A stretch of 64,000 nt of DNA from Triticum aestivum (Eukaryota; Streptophyta; Magnoliopsida; Poales; Poaceae): positions 195,684,139-195,748,138 of the forward strand of contig NC_057801.1 in assembly GCF_018294505.1 (NCBI RefSeq), read 5' to 3'. The notes beneath the pieces are model-generated. The model was not told the DNA's origin. It ran no database searches and saw only the letters and a list, made by a program, of their open reading frames with translations. Below, piece after piece: positions 20,431 to 30,870 of the stretch. The position numbers and the translations under genes were made by a program. Numbering within the stretch: position 1 is the first letter of the stretch; every line of letters starts with the position of its first letter.

Positions 20431-21462
20431 TGCAACCACCCCCACCTCGGCGATCTCCACCACCTCCGGCGATCTCCTCCACTAGCCACCAAATTCTAGT
20501 TTCTCTCCACTAGATCTCTCCGGCGTCTTGTGATCTACAAGATCATACCCATCTTTTAAGGGTTCTAATGATGGATCTACCCTTGTCTTGGATTTCTTCA
20601 AGGGTTTGGTTTTTGCAGATAAGGTTCTTCAATCTATTGGTTTTTCGGTGCATCCTATGGAAGACACTGGCTATTTTACCATGGTTGTGTCATTTGGCCG
20701 TCATGATTTTCTTCTCAATGAGGACTCGGCGGTGGCGGCACTTGAGGCTGCCAATGGTGGATCGGCTTGAATTTCTGGTCTTCTCTATCAATGACAAGGT
20801 ATTTGGCTTTCAAGTTTCCCGCAATGCAGTAACGATGATTATCCTCAGTCTTAGATCTTTCTCCTATGATCATTTTAAATGTTACTTTCATCTTTGGGGT
20901 AATGGTGGCCCAAACTGGGCTCGTGAGTTTAAGATCTGGAAAATGGAATGTGATGCTGAATGGATCATTGTGAGTCCCTCAAAACGATGTGCTGCTCGTA
21001 GTTTATTAGCTGTGCATTCTAAGTCAGCCAAGTCTTCGGTTCGATCTGATTGTTCTGTTTGCAAGAAACTATCTTTTGCAACTTTTCAGAATTATCCGAC
21101 TTGTCATGGCTATCGCAATCCGACCACTCAAAATTGCATTGAAACAACAGAAATGGCTAGTTATACGATTCCTCGACATGAGAGGGTGGTCATTAATTCT
21201 ATGTCGTCGGAAAATCTTCGGTGGACGTTGGCGTTGCCATCAATCTCTTTTGGTACGGTACAAGATCTGATTGCATCAGCTGATCGGGCGCCGCCTTCCT
21301 CGGGCAGGAATTTCGCTTCTTCAAATGTGGACGTCACAGCCCATGTTGGGGCTTCAAATGTGTGTGCCACCGGCCGTGTTGAGCCTGATCGGTGTCATCC
21401 ATCTTCCATTGGGCAGTCTGATGTGCCATCTTCTCCGCAGGCGCATGAGGATTTTGATAAAA
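20431..21462 (+). pseudogene. LINE ORF1-like gene (H), part 1 of 3: DUF4283-like domain
   Basis: After a CT-rich leader (20431-20567) the frames read GLVFADKVLQSIGFSVHP, MEDTGYFTMVVSFGRHDF and LLNEDSAVAALEAANGG, then in another frame DRLEFLVFSINDKVFGFQVS, FKCYFHLWGNGGPNWAREFK and CDAEWIIVSPSK. I recognise this order from plant LINE-type ORF1 proteins, which bind nucleic acid and carry a DUF4283-like fold followed by CCHC zinc knuckles. The frame change near 20765 breaks it. The part ends ...AHEDFDKM at the insertion point of element A, and the sequence resumes at 47766 in the same frame. Confidence 0.72.
21458..21462. repeat. target site duplication TAAAA, left of element A
   Basis: TAAAA precedes the LTR start at 21463 and follows the other LTR end (47761-47765). 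Joining across it restores the LINE ORF1-like reading frame. Confidence 0.9.
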
Positions 21463-21965
21463 TGTGGGGACCCCGACTCATAAGTCGTGATCACCGAATG
21501 CACGTGTACAGTGATCCCAGAGATCAATGCTCACTGAACACATAGAAGCTGAATAACAAGAGTCTTACATCCATACATACCGTTTTACACAAGTAGGACC
21601 GTTATGGTCAAGTCTTGAGTATATCATCGCAGCGAAAATCTTCGTCGATAACTTGGACCCATGCCATCTGCCTTAACCCTACAGGCATTCTGACTGGGAA
21701 GCGTCCTAGCTCGCGTGTTCGTCACCGAAGTATTCTCCATCATATCATGTTCTTTCATGCCTGGCCAATAAAATAACCAGTGGCAAGCCAATGAGTACTT
21801 TGAATGTACTCGCAAGCAACCCATGTTTTGGTTCAAGATACAACAATGCATGATATAGGTAAATTTTGCGGAAAGCTAGTTTTGAGTGCAATGACATGTT
21901 CAACATCTTTGTAAGGCATGCATCAAGAGAATTCAAGTAACCATGAGGACATGTTATAGATATCA

Positions 21966-22025
21966 ACATAAATAGAGTGGGCACCAACCCATCTATCATA
22001 AATAGAGTGGGCACCAACCCATCTC
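21966..22025. repeat. 30-bp direct repeat in the A 3' LTR
   Basis: Two tandem copies of a unit containing cataaatagagtgggcacca. The same pair is at about 43575-43634 in the 5' LTR, so it predates the insertion. Confidence 0.9.
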
Positions 22026-22136
22026 AATCATGTCAAGTCCCTTGACTTGACCCAAGTCATTTTTATCAACACACACACTTGGTTTGTAAACAAGTGGACG
22101 TAGCCCAAGAGCGGTTACCCAACTATCCTTGACCGT

Positions 22137-22195
22137 GGACACGGCTATTCGAATAGTTTTACACTCTGCAGAGGTTGCACACTTTACCCACAAGA
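22137..22195 (+). other. shared LTR block with two palindromes (A 3' LTR)
   Basis: It reads GGACACGG followed by the perfect palindrome CTATTCGAATAG (22145-22156), a 7-base spacer, the perfect palindrome CTCTGCAGAG (22164-22173) and then GTTGCACACTTTACCCACA. The block recurs in the B LTRs and partly in E. It lies about 2.2 kb downstream of the TATA box in the direction of transcription, so it should be present in the RNA. Confidence 0.8.
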
Positions 22196-24398
22196 TCCGG
22201 GGAACTTCCGTGTCATCCACGACCCGCGATACCTTAAGTACCCGGGGTAAGCACCCGATCACTACCTTTCCCTAGACGACACTAACATGGATTCCACTCG
22301 ATTGGTAGTAACCCCCGTGCCCAACATTATCACTTAACATTTTCGTGGAGCCTTGCTCCCATATTTATCACATACCACTGGCACGGGGTACCAATGGTGT
22401 GTCCGGAGCCCCATAAAAATGGTCATGGCCGCCCTACCTGGCACGACCCTGTCCCGAGAGAGAGCACCAACTCTCCCCCGTCACTAGTAAAATGCGGGCT
22501 CCAAGCTAGTATCGGTCTAGGTACTCAATAATGCCCTTTCCCATATAAGGGTAGAGTGGTTGCGCATGTAAGGTTGGAATAACGGTCGCAACTCCGACCA
22601 ATCCGTTTTGAAAACAACACACACTTTCCTTGGTACACCACTTCGTCATCAAGTGGTTACCCATCTCATCATCTCCCTCGGGCATAAGTGGCACCCGACG
22701 GGGTTTTCGAAAAGTCCTTTGAAAAATACTTTGCCTCCTTCATAATGCACATACCTATCCCTTTTGCGTAGCGTCTACCTTAGCATCCTATCTACTCCCA
22801 CCGGCATAACCCTCATAAGAAGGTAGGGCCATGCACAATGCAAGTGTCAACGAGGAAGTAACCGAGGCAACCAACCCACGTGGTTCATCATATCATCATG
22901 ATTCCGAAGCAACAATAATAAAGAGCTATATGACATGGATTAAAAAGGGTTTCATAAACATGGTCAAAGGGCTGCTTGCCTGTTCCTCAGAGTCTTCAAG
23001 TCTTCTGGTCCTTCTCCAAGTACTCCGTCTACTTCGTCAACTAACGTCGGAAACAAACACAATAAGCAACACAAGAAGGCAAAAGTAAAAGTGCTCTAAA
23101 AATGTGAGTAGGACTTTTCTGGGATACCTCTGGTCATACGAGGGATGACCAAAGTGGTTTCATTAGGATTTGATCAATGGACATCTCTGAAATTTCAATA
23201 TGATGGAATCAAGAGGTTTATGGATTTGCAACAAGTGTACAGAAAAATATTTTTGAAAAATGAGCAAAGGCACCCATTTAACAAAGGATGATTTTAGAAA
23301 CATCTAGGAATTTGTTTCACTGGATTTGGAGTTGAGATGATTTTCCTATGAATTTGCAAAGTTGGCATATACAAAGAAATAGACCATTAGTTGAGGTGAT
23401 ACAGAAAGTATTAGTAAAAATGTTCAAAAACTATGTTTTGTAATTAGATGCATCTAGCAATTTGAATCATGGAATTTGGATCAATTTTGAGCCTTCTGTG
23501 ATTTTCTAAAGTTTATGACAGAAATGGAAATATGGGATTTGATAATTATTTGTGAAGGAAATGCTTCTGTAAAAATATGGCAATAGCACCATGTGGTAGG
23601 GAATGATTTTTGAAACTACTAGAAATTTGAATCATCAAATTTGGAGCTAATTTGATTTGTTTATGGATTTTTGAACTTGACTGGAAAAAGAAAAAGACCA
23701 AGGTTTTACCGAAACGGGCTGGATCTGGGCGGCTGCGGCGCGCTCTGGGCGAGGGATAGCTGATGGGCTAGCCCAGCTGCGTAGCCGCGCGGGAGAAGAG
23801 GCCACGTCGAAGGCGTACTAGCTCGAGGGCGTCTTCGCCGCGGGGAGGCGGACTCCAGTTGACCCGCTTCCACTTAATCCGCGGGGCCGGCCTAGTGGGT
23901 CGCTGACCTGCGGGGTCCGCCTGTCGGGTTCATCCCCGATCTCCCGCGCGGGCGCGTCGGGAGACAGAGAAGGCGAGGCCGGATGGTGCCGGCGCTCTCC
24001 CCGGCAGTACCGGCCACCGTTTCCGGTGATCCAGCCACCGTAGTGCTCGGGGAAACGTGCCGCATCCGAGAGGCCACACTACAGGCGCCAGCTTCCTCAG
24101 AGAGGAGCGGGTCTTCGCCCGCGGTGGAGGATGGCATCGGCCATTGCCGGCTTCGAGCACAGGGTCGTCCCGGGGAAGAATGGAGGCGATGGGGGGCTTC
24201 GTGGTGGTGGTGCGGGTGTACTGGAGTGGGTAGGGAGAAGAGAGAGGGGTCATGGTGCCCGAATCCGAGCGGCATTCGACGGCGGCACCCCGGCCATGGA
24301 GAGGGCAGGAGAGCATTAGGGGTAGAGGGATGTTGTCTGGGAGGTGCATGGGAGAGAGAGGGATCCAGAAAAGTCGAGGGAGTGCCCGGGGGGAGGCT

Positions 24399-24407
24399 CT
24401 ATATAGG
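24399..24407 (-). promoter_or_regulatory. TATA box of the A 3' LTR
   Basis: Minus-strand CTATATAGA, flanked by runs of C. The equivalent in the 5' LTR is at about 46009-46017, where it would start the genomic RNA. Confidence 0.7.
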
Positions 24408-26153
24408 GGGGGCCATGGTGCACCGTGGACGCGGCCTACGGCGCACTTGGGTGAGGTCGTGGAGGGGAGAGGAGAGAGTTTTAGGAGGGGCCAGGCAGCT
24501 TGCCATGTCCCAAACGCCGAGGCGGCCTCGTGAGACACGCTGGGGAGGCCCGAGGTGGACGGAGGCGGTTGGCAGGGGGCGGCTACAGTGCGGGAGCGCA
24601 CTGTAGCGCGCTCCAGAGCACCCATATGGCTGTCCAGGCCATTTTCTATGCTTGTGGGCGCGCCCTTGCATGTCCAGTAGCATTTGGGGGGTGCTAAGGA
24701 AGGGATCTTGGCCTTGGATGCTTTGGGTGGCCAGCGGGTGAAGAGAGAGGAGGGAGAAGAGTGGAAATGGGGCTGTCCAGAATAGAAAAGTGGAGTTCTT
24801 CCCCCTTCCATCATTGCTTACTTGGGCATAAAAGCGTCCAGGTGCTAGAGGGGGACTAGGAGAGGTTGTGGTAAAAATTAGAGTCCATGGAGATTAGTGG
24901 AAGAGGCTAAAAATGGGATTTTGGTAAAGTGGCAGAAGGTGTTTGATGATGGTTTGGGCAAGTAGATGATTTTCATCTGCCATGAGACTCCATAGGGTGA
25001 AATGACACATATAATCAGGGCCTTCCACCAATTGGGAGCTCATTTGAAGAAAGTTGACAATGCAACTTTTGTGAACCCTAGAAATGAATAGAAATGGATT
25101 TTCCAAGATTTAGTCATGCAAATCTATTCTCCTTGATGCACCACTTGGTGTAGTGTCATCATTAGAGGCTCTGAACATGTCCACAAAAGTTGAGATCAAA
25201 AGGAGAAAGTTGCCAATGTAGAGTTGTTCAAATATGGTTTTGGACAATAAGGGTTTTGGGGCACTTTGATCAAGTTAAATTGTTCTCCAACTTGTGCCAC
25301 TTGGTCTAGATGAATTATTAGACCATTTGAGAATGTTCAAAAGGTTTGAGAACATTTGGACATGTTTGGCAATGTAAAGTTGCACAAACTTCAAAATGGA
25401 CAGAAATGGTTTTGAGGGGATTTGATGATTTTATCTTGTTCTCCAAGTCATGAGACTTGGCAAGGTAATCTAGTATGTCTTATGTGACATGATAGAATTT
25501 TCTTGGAATTTTTGGAGAATATATCCTTTGTAAATATTTCAGAAGCTTGAAATATCCAGAAAGGGTTTTTGAGGTATTTGACCAATATTTTGAACATGAC
25601 CATGTGTCGAAACTCTTATATATGGACAATATATGTCCACTGAGTTTCCCTGATTTTTGTCAAATATTTTTAAAACAATAAAGTAATTTTCCCTAATAAA
25701 GACCATTTCTGTCCTTAAGAAAAAGCTTTTAAATAAAATAGGGAAATAACTTTTAAAATTATATTTTTGTGGTTTCTGGGTATCCTATATCTAATAGGAG
25801 TCAAATATATTTTTGGAAAGATTCTTACTGCCCTTAATTAAGTACTTGCAGTGCAAACCTCAATTCAGGGGTTTTTTTGGAAAACTAATTTTTAAAAATA
25901 CCTTTTGGCCAAATTATTTTTGTAAGAAAATACTATATTGCTCTATACACATGGCATGATCATTGGGAAAAGGTTTTGGATCAGGGAGATGAAGTATAGG
26001 AGTTGGGGAATTTATTTGTTTTTTAGAGCACTTGCAAACAGCAAACAAAAATCCAATCAAGCAAAGTCCAAAACACTCAAAAGTTTTTATCAAACCACAT
26101 TTTATCATGATTTATCAGTTTAAGTGTTGTGCCATGAAAATCAGGGTGTGACA

Positions 26154-26170
26154 GACCTACCCCCCTTACA
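26154..26170 (-). promoter_or_regulatory. polypurine tract of element A
   Basis: Minus-strand TGTAAGGGGGGTAGGTC runs into the LTR start TGTCAC. A stem GAATCTC/GAGATTC (26172-26191) stands directly upstream. Confidence 0.8.
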
Positions 26171-26194
26171 AGAATCTCGTCCCGGAGATTCCCA

Positions 26195-26615
26195 GACTAG
26201 GCGTGGAAAGGAATATGAAAACTGGATCCGGGGTAGTCTTCAAGTCCACATGTTGCTTCTGCTGCCGTGTAGTGCTCCATTGAGCTTGAAGTACTTGATG
26301 GTGTGGCTTCATGTATGATGCTCTGCCTCATCCAGGATACAGATGGGCCTCTCACGGTAAGTCAAATCAGGCTGAAGGTCAATGGCTTGGTGATTGACGT
26401 CCTTGTAAAGATCAGGCTTGTCTGGAACTTGGAGACACTTCCGGAGTTGTGACACGTGGAACACGTTGTGCAAATCGGAAAGTTCAGGTGGAAGTTCCAA
26501 TTGGTAAGCCACTTCTCCTCGTCGTTCAGTGATCTCGAAGGGGCCGATGTATCTTGGGGTGAGTTTTCCTTTGACATGGAAGCGCTGGGTTCATTTGAGA
26601 GGGGTGACCCGGAGA
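26195..26615 (-). pseudogene. integrase C terminus and chromodomain remnant of element A
   Basis: Minus-strand frames read AYQLELPPELSDLHNVFHVS, then QLRKCLQVPDKP and RERPICILDEAEHHT. This is the integrase GPY/F-type tail, followed by the start of a chromodomain (SHTIKYFKL after a TGA). The chromodomain end appears only in another frame, so it is broken by a stop and a frameshift. Chromodomains bind histone marks and steer integration in this clade. The fragment is separated from the rest of integrase (39009-40787) by element B and one copy of TAGAC. Across that join the sequence continues directly. Confidence 0.82.
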
Positions 26616-26620
26616 TAGAC
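26616..26620. repeat. target site duplication TAGAC, left of element B
   Basis: TAGAC precedes 26621 and follows the other LTR end (39004-39008). Joining across it restores the integrase of element A. Confidence 0.92.
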
Positions 26621-29600
26621 TGTCAGGACCCCGACTCAATGCCACATCGATCTAGCATGTAACACCTCATATCACTTTGCGGCCTCACGCACGGTATTCC
26701 CACGGGTGTCGCCTTACCTTAGCCCGGGACCGTTTGCGCCTTTTGGCACACGTATATGACAGTGTCGCTAGCATCCATATGATAAGGAGCCCGGGCTGAC
26801 ATGGCTAGTCGTAAACCCAAAGTGGCACAGACTTACAGGGACAGGCATCCATGACCCAGCATCGAACGTGTCGGTCATCAGCGAGTGAATCCAGGCTGTA
26901 GCACTGGGCTAGCAGGACTCCGGTGAACCGGGCTGTAGCGGGCTAACAGGACTCCGGTATTCATCGCGTGACATTTCCCCGAAGGGACAGACACAGGAAC
27001 GAAGAAGGACACATGCCGGCCAGCCTAAGTGTTCCGGAGCAGTAGCAAGCTACCATGGCTCGATGGAAACACTAGGAGACATTTGCCCGTAAGAGAGGCT
27101 ACTAAAGATAAACAACTAGATGGTCAGATCCCACACATACCAAGCATTTCAATAACATACACACAATATGCTCGATATGTGCAAATACAACATGGCATCA
27201 CAACATGACTCTACGACTCAAGTAATTTATTCAATAGGCTCCGAGGAGCGAGATATTACAAACAGGGGTCTCATGACCCAACAATCAGAGCACACAAGTC
27301 AAAGCACAAGCGGAAGCTATCATGTCTGAGTACAGACATCTATAAATGAAAAGGGCTGAGAAGCCTGACTGTTTATCAGATCCTGCCGAGGGCACAAGAT
27401 CGTAGCTGAGGTAACAAGCTAAACGCTGAAGTCCACGTGGAACTACTAGTGAGACCGAAGTCTCTCTGCAAAACATAAAATAGGCAAACGTGAGTACAAA
27501 TGTACCCAGCAAGACTTACATCAGAACTAACTACATATGCATCATTATCAACAAAGGGATGGTGGGGTTTAACTGCAGCAAGCCAGCTTTGACTCGGTGG
27601 CTATCCTGAACTACGACTGCAATGTAACTCTTTTGATGTGGCGCACACGAGTCCACATATTCATCATATCAATACACCACTATGGATCCGCTCCCGTCTC
27701 CCTACGAGAACGCCATCCATAGCACTCACGCTTATCTTGCGTATTTTAGAGTATCCACTTTCACTTGTCTATGAACTGATATATGCAACCCAGAAGTCCT
27801 TTTCCGCGGACACGGCTATTCGAATAGATGATGTTAACCCTGCAGGGGTGTACTTCTTCACACACGCTCTCACCACTTACCGCCGTTTACACGACATGTA
27901 CTCGGCAACCTTCAAGCGGAAGCCCAACGTGGGTGTCGGCCACGGCCTACCTAAACACTCGAGTCTCTAGTCCAGGTTTATCGCCTATTCGGGTTCCATC
28001 CATGAGGAGATCCGGCCGGAGTTTCGCTCACAGCCCCAAACGATGTGAACAGGGTTCCGTGACACCAAACGGGCGCCCGGTATACCCGGCCACGTGCCTA
28101 CTGCATCACAGCCCACCCCTACGGTCAGCGCTGCCCACGGCCTCCAGCATACTACAAACACCAGAAACTACTTGCAACTCCTGGACAGAGGACAAGGGTG
28201 ATTAAGAAGCCGAGAGGGTCCATTGGTTTCGGGCCCAATGCGTGGTAGTAGCTGAATCATGGATCACAAACACAGAACTCAGTTCCTGAGGACGGCTGCA
28301 ATGAGACAACCCACCATGTACTCCTACATGGCCTCTCACCGCTACCTTTACCAAATCGTATTCACACACTTAGCTCACACACAGTAGGACATGTTCACAC
28401 ACCTCTGATTCATCCCGGATGAATCAGACCTGACTCGACTCTAAGCAGTAGCAGGCATGACAAACAAGCATGAATGAGTAGGCACAACAGGGCTCAAACA
28501 ACTCCTACTCATGCTAGTGGGTTTCATCTATTTACTGTGGAATGACAGGTAATGAAAGGATAAAGGGGTTCAGCTACCGCAGCAAGTAACAGATGAATCA
28601 TTGTTGTCCTAATGCAGTAAAAGAGAGCAGGAGCGAGAGGGTAGGATTGTATCGGAATGAACAAGGGGTTTTTGCTTGCCTGGCACTTCTGAAGATAACA
28701 TTGAGTCTTCATCAGTGTCAATGATCACATCATCGGTATCGCGTCTATCGAGAGGGGACAAATACCGGCAACACAGAAGGGAACACAATCAATGCAATGC
28801 ACAATATGATGCATGATCATGACATGGCAAAATGAATGTGTTTTGAGCTAATGCAACTAGCAATAGATTAAATGAAGTTGGTTTGAATACAAGATTCAAA
28901 TTTAAACTCCATATGTGATTATTCAAATGCCATTTAATTGATTTGTGCTAAACAGCAGCTATAAGTTGTTCTAACATGCATGAAAATGGTACAGATGGAT
29001 TCCTTGAATTTTTCTGATAATTTTTCATATATAAATTATTTAATTTGGAGTTACGGTTGAATTTCTATGATTTTTAGAAGTTTTAGGCATTTTCTGGAAT
29101 TTCCTGAATTATAATAAATCCAGAAAATGATTTATTGCGTCAGCCCTAGGTCATGCTGATGTCAGCAGGTCAACTAGGCGGGTCCAGGTCAAACCTGACC
29201 AGTGGGGTCCACTGGTCAGTGACTGGGGCTGGATAGTGCCAATGACAGGTGGGGCCGGGTCAACAGACACGTCAGCACGGTCAAAGCTGACGTGTGGGCC
29301 CATGGTGGTTAGGTTAACACTTAACAGAAAATAATAAAAATTAACTAAGGGCGTGGGGCCCATACGTCAGTGGCTCTGGGGAGGGTTAGTTGGGTCATTA
29401 GTGGTTAACTAGACCGGGGTTAGGCCGACGGCTCGTCGCCGGTGAGCTCAGTGGCGGCGGAGCGCGTCGGGTTTCGCCCACAGGCGACCATTTGGACGGC
29501 GGATTGGTCCTACGCGTAGCTGGGGGTCGCGCGCGTCTGGTAGTGCAAGTGGGAGGAGCTGGGGTGGAGCGGGCTCGCCGGAGTCGAGCTCGTGGCGGCG

Positions 29601-30832
29601 GCCGGAGTTTGGGCAACGGCGGGTTCGGCGCTATGGTGCATGGGAGGAGGGGTTGGTGAGCGCTACGGGCTCGTGGAGACGTTCTGAGCACGATGGTGCA
29701 CTCAGGTGGGAGCTCCAGTGGCTCTGGCCACGACGGCGACGAGGCACGGCGGCGGCGAGCTTCGGCCGTGGTGGAAGAAGGAGCTAGGGAACGAAATCAG
29801 GTGCGGGGAGTGAGGGGAAGAGAAGAGGAGCTCACGGGGAGTTCGTCGGTGGTCTCGGGGAGCTCGGGGAGGCGTCGGAGGTGGCGAATCGACAGCGGCG
29901 GTCCTCGGTGGCCGAGGAGGGAAAAAACGTCGGGACGGCGCTTCGGGGCTTCTTCGGTCGCGTGAGCCGACGGGGAGGTCGAGGGAGGCACTGCGGAGCT
30001 CAGGAGCACGTCGGGGAGGAGAAGGGGTGGTGGTGGCCATGGGTACGGCGACAATGACGGCGAGCTCCGCTCGGTGGTGTGCGCGAGAGGGAAGCAGAGG
30101 AGGGAATGGGGTCCAGGGGGAGAGAGGAGAGGTGCAGGGGGCGAGGGGGAGTGCGTGGCGTCTCCGGGCATCGAGGAGGGAGGCAACCAGGCAGGAGGTG
30201 GCCAGGGGGGGAAGCAAGAGGTGGCCGAGGCATCGCCAGCGCTCGCCACCGAGAAGCTTCGGTGCGAGGGGAGGAAGACGACAGGAGAAGGGTGGGCTGT
30301 GCTGGCTGGGCCGGCCAGATGGAGCTGGGCCAGGCTCTGGTTGGCTGCACGGTAAGGCCAGGTAACTTCCTTCTCTCTCTCTCTCTTCTTCTAATTATCT
30401 CAGTTTTCTATTATTCTGTAAATTTAGGGCTTTAATAAAAATACTCAGACACTTTCAAAAATCATGAAACTAATCATGGCTACTGTTTAGAATATATCCA
30501 ACAGTAAACATTTTAGTTTATGATTATTTGAGCATTTGAAATATTTAATAGCATTTAAATGCTCAAATGCAAATACTATATAATTTAATTCAAAAATCCA
30601 GGAATAGCCTATAAATATGTTCATCATTTTTGGAAGGGGTTTTCACCTTTAACAGAAATTATGAACATTTCCAAAGGCATTCTGGGTTATTGAAAATATT
30701 TTTATTGAACCTAGTTAAATTTCATTTGGTGCTAGGGTTTCAACAATCTCCATTTCAAATTTCTTTGGAATTTAAACATGATGGCATGATGAACAAGCAA
30801 AGTCAAGCAAGGGCTGAACTGGGGCTGTGACA
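26621..30832 (-). mobile_element. 3' LTR of element B (4,212 bp)
   Basis: On the minus strand it opens TGTCACAGCCCCAGTTCAGC and ends GAGTCGGGGTCCTGACA. The U3 side (about 30350-30832) is AT-rich, the middle (29400-30350) very GC-rich, and the rest mixed. Direct repeats of agcaggactccggt occur near 26910-26960. The open frames in the GC-rich part are composition effects. The shared block with two palindromes is at 27809-27872. Confidence 0.9.
27809..27872 (+). other. shared LTR block with two palindromes (B 3' LTR)
   Basis: It reads GGACACGG, then CTATTCGAATAG (27816-27827), a 10-base spacer, then the perfect palindrome CCCTGCAGGG (27838-27847) and GTGTACTTCTTCACACAC. Compared with A, both arms of the second palindrome changed together (CTC...GAG to CCC...GGG). 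The 5' LTR has the same at 35993-36004 and 36015-36024. Confidence 0.8.
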
Positions 30833-30846
30833 ACTCACCCCCACTA
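30833..30846 (-). promoter_or_regulatory. polypurine tract of element B
   Basis: Minus-strand TAGTGGGGGTGAGT leads into the LTR. A perfect stem GAATCTCG/CGAGATTC with a 3-base loop lies just upstream (30852-30870). Confidence 0.75.
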
Positions 30847-30870
30847 AACAAGAATCTCGTCTCGAGATTC

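Larger units (their letters stand above)
21463..26153 (-). mobile_element. 3' LTR of element A (4,691 bp)
   Basis: On the minus strand it opens TGTCACACCCTGATTTTCAT and ends GAGTCGGGGTCCCCACA. The U3 part (about 24410-26153) is AT-rich. A TATA box lies at 24399-24407, followed by a GC-rich leader (about 23700-24390) and then the long transcribed rest. A spot comparison of the first 200 bp with the partner finds three substitutions, so it is moderately old. The long open frames in the GC-rich part are composition effects and are not annotated as genes. Confidence 0.9.

Noticed and set aside
23930..24814. 294-codon minus-strand frame in the GC-rich part of the A LTR (similar at 45540-46235)
   Set aside because: It is Pro/Ser/Arg-rich, lies across the TATA box and leader of the LTR, and differs in length between the two LTRs. 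A composition effect is more likely than a gene.
27828..28205. 125-codon plus-strand frame present in both B LTRs
   Set aside because: Conserved only because the LTRs are young duplicates. It runs against transcription and shows no domain. The palindromic block inside it explains the interesting part.
29702..30365. several overlapping 110-170 codon frames in the B LTR (also 37873-38536)
   Set aside because: Open in many frames on both strands because the DNA is GC-rich. No motif is present.
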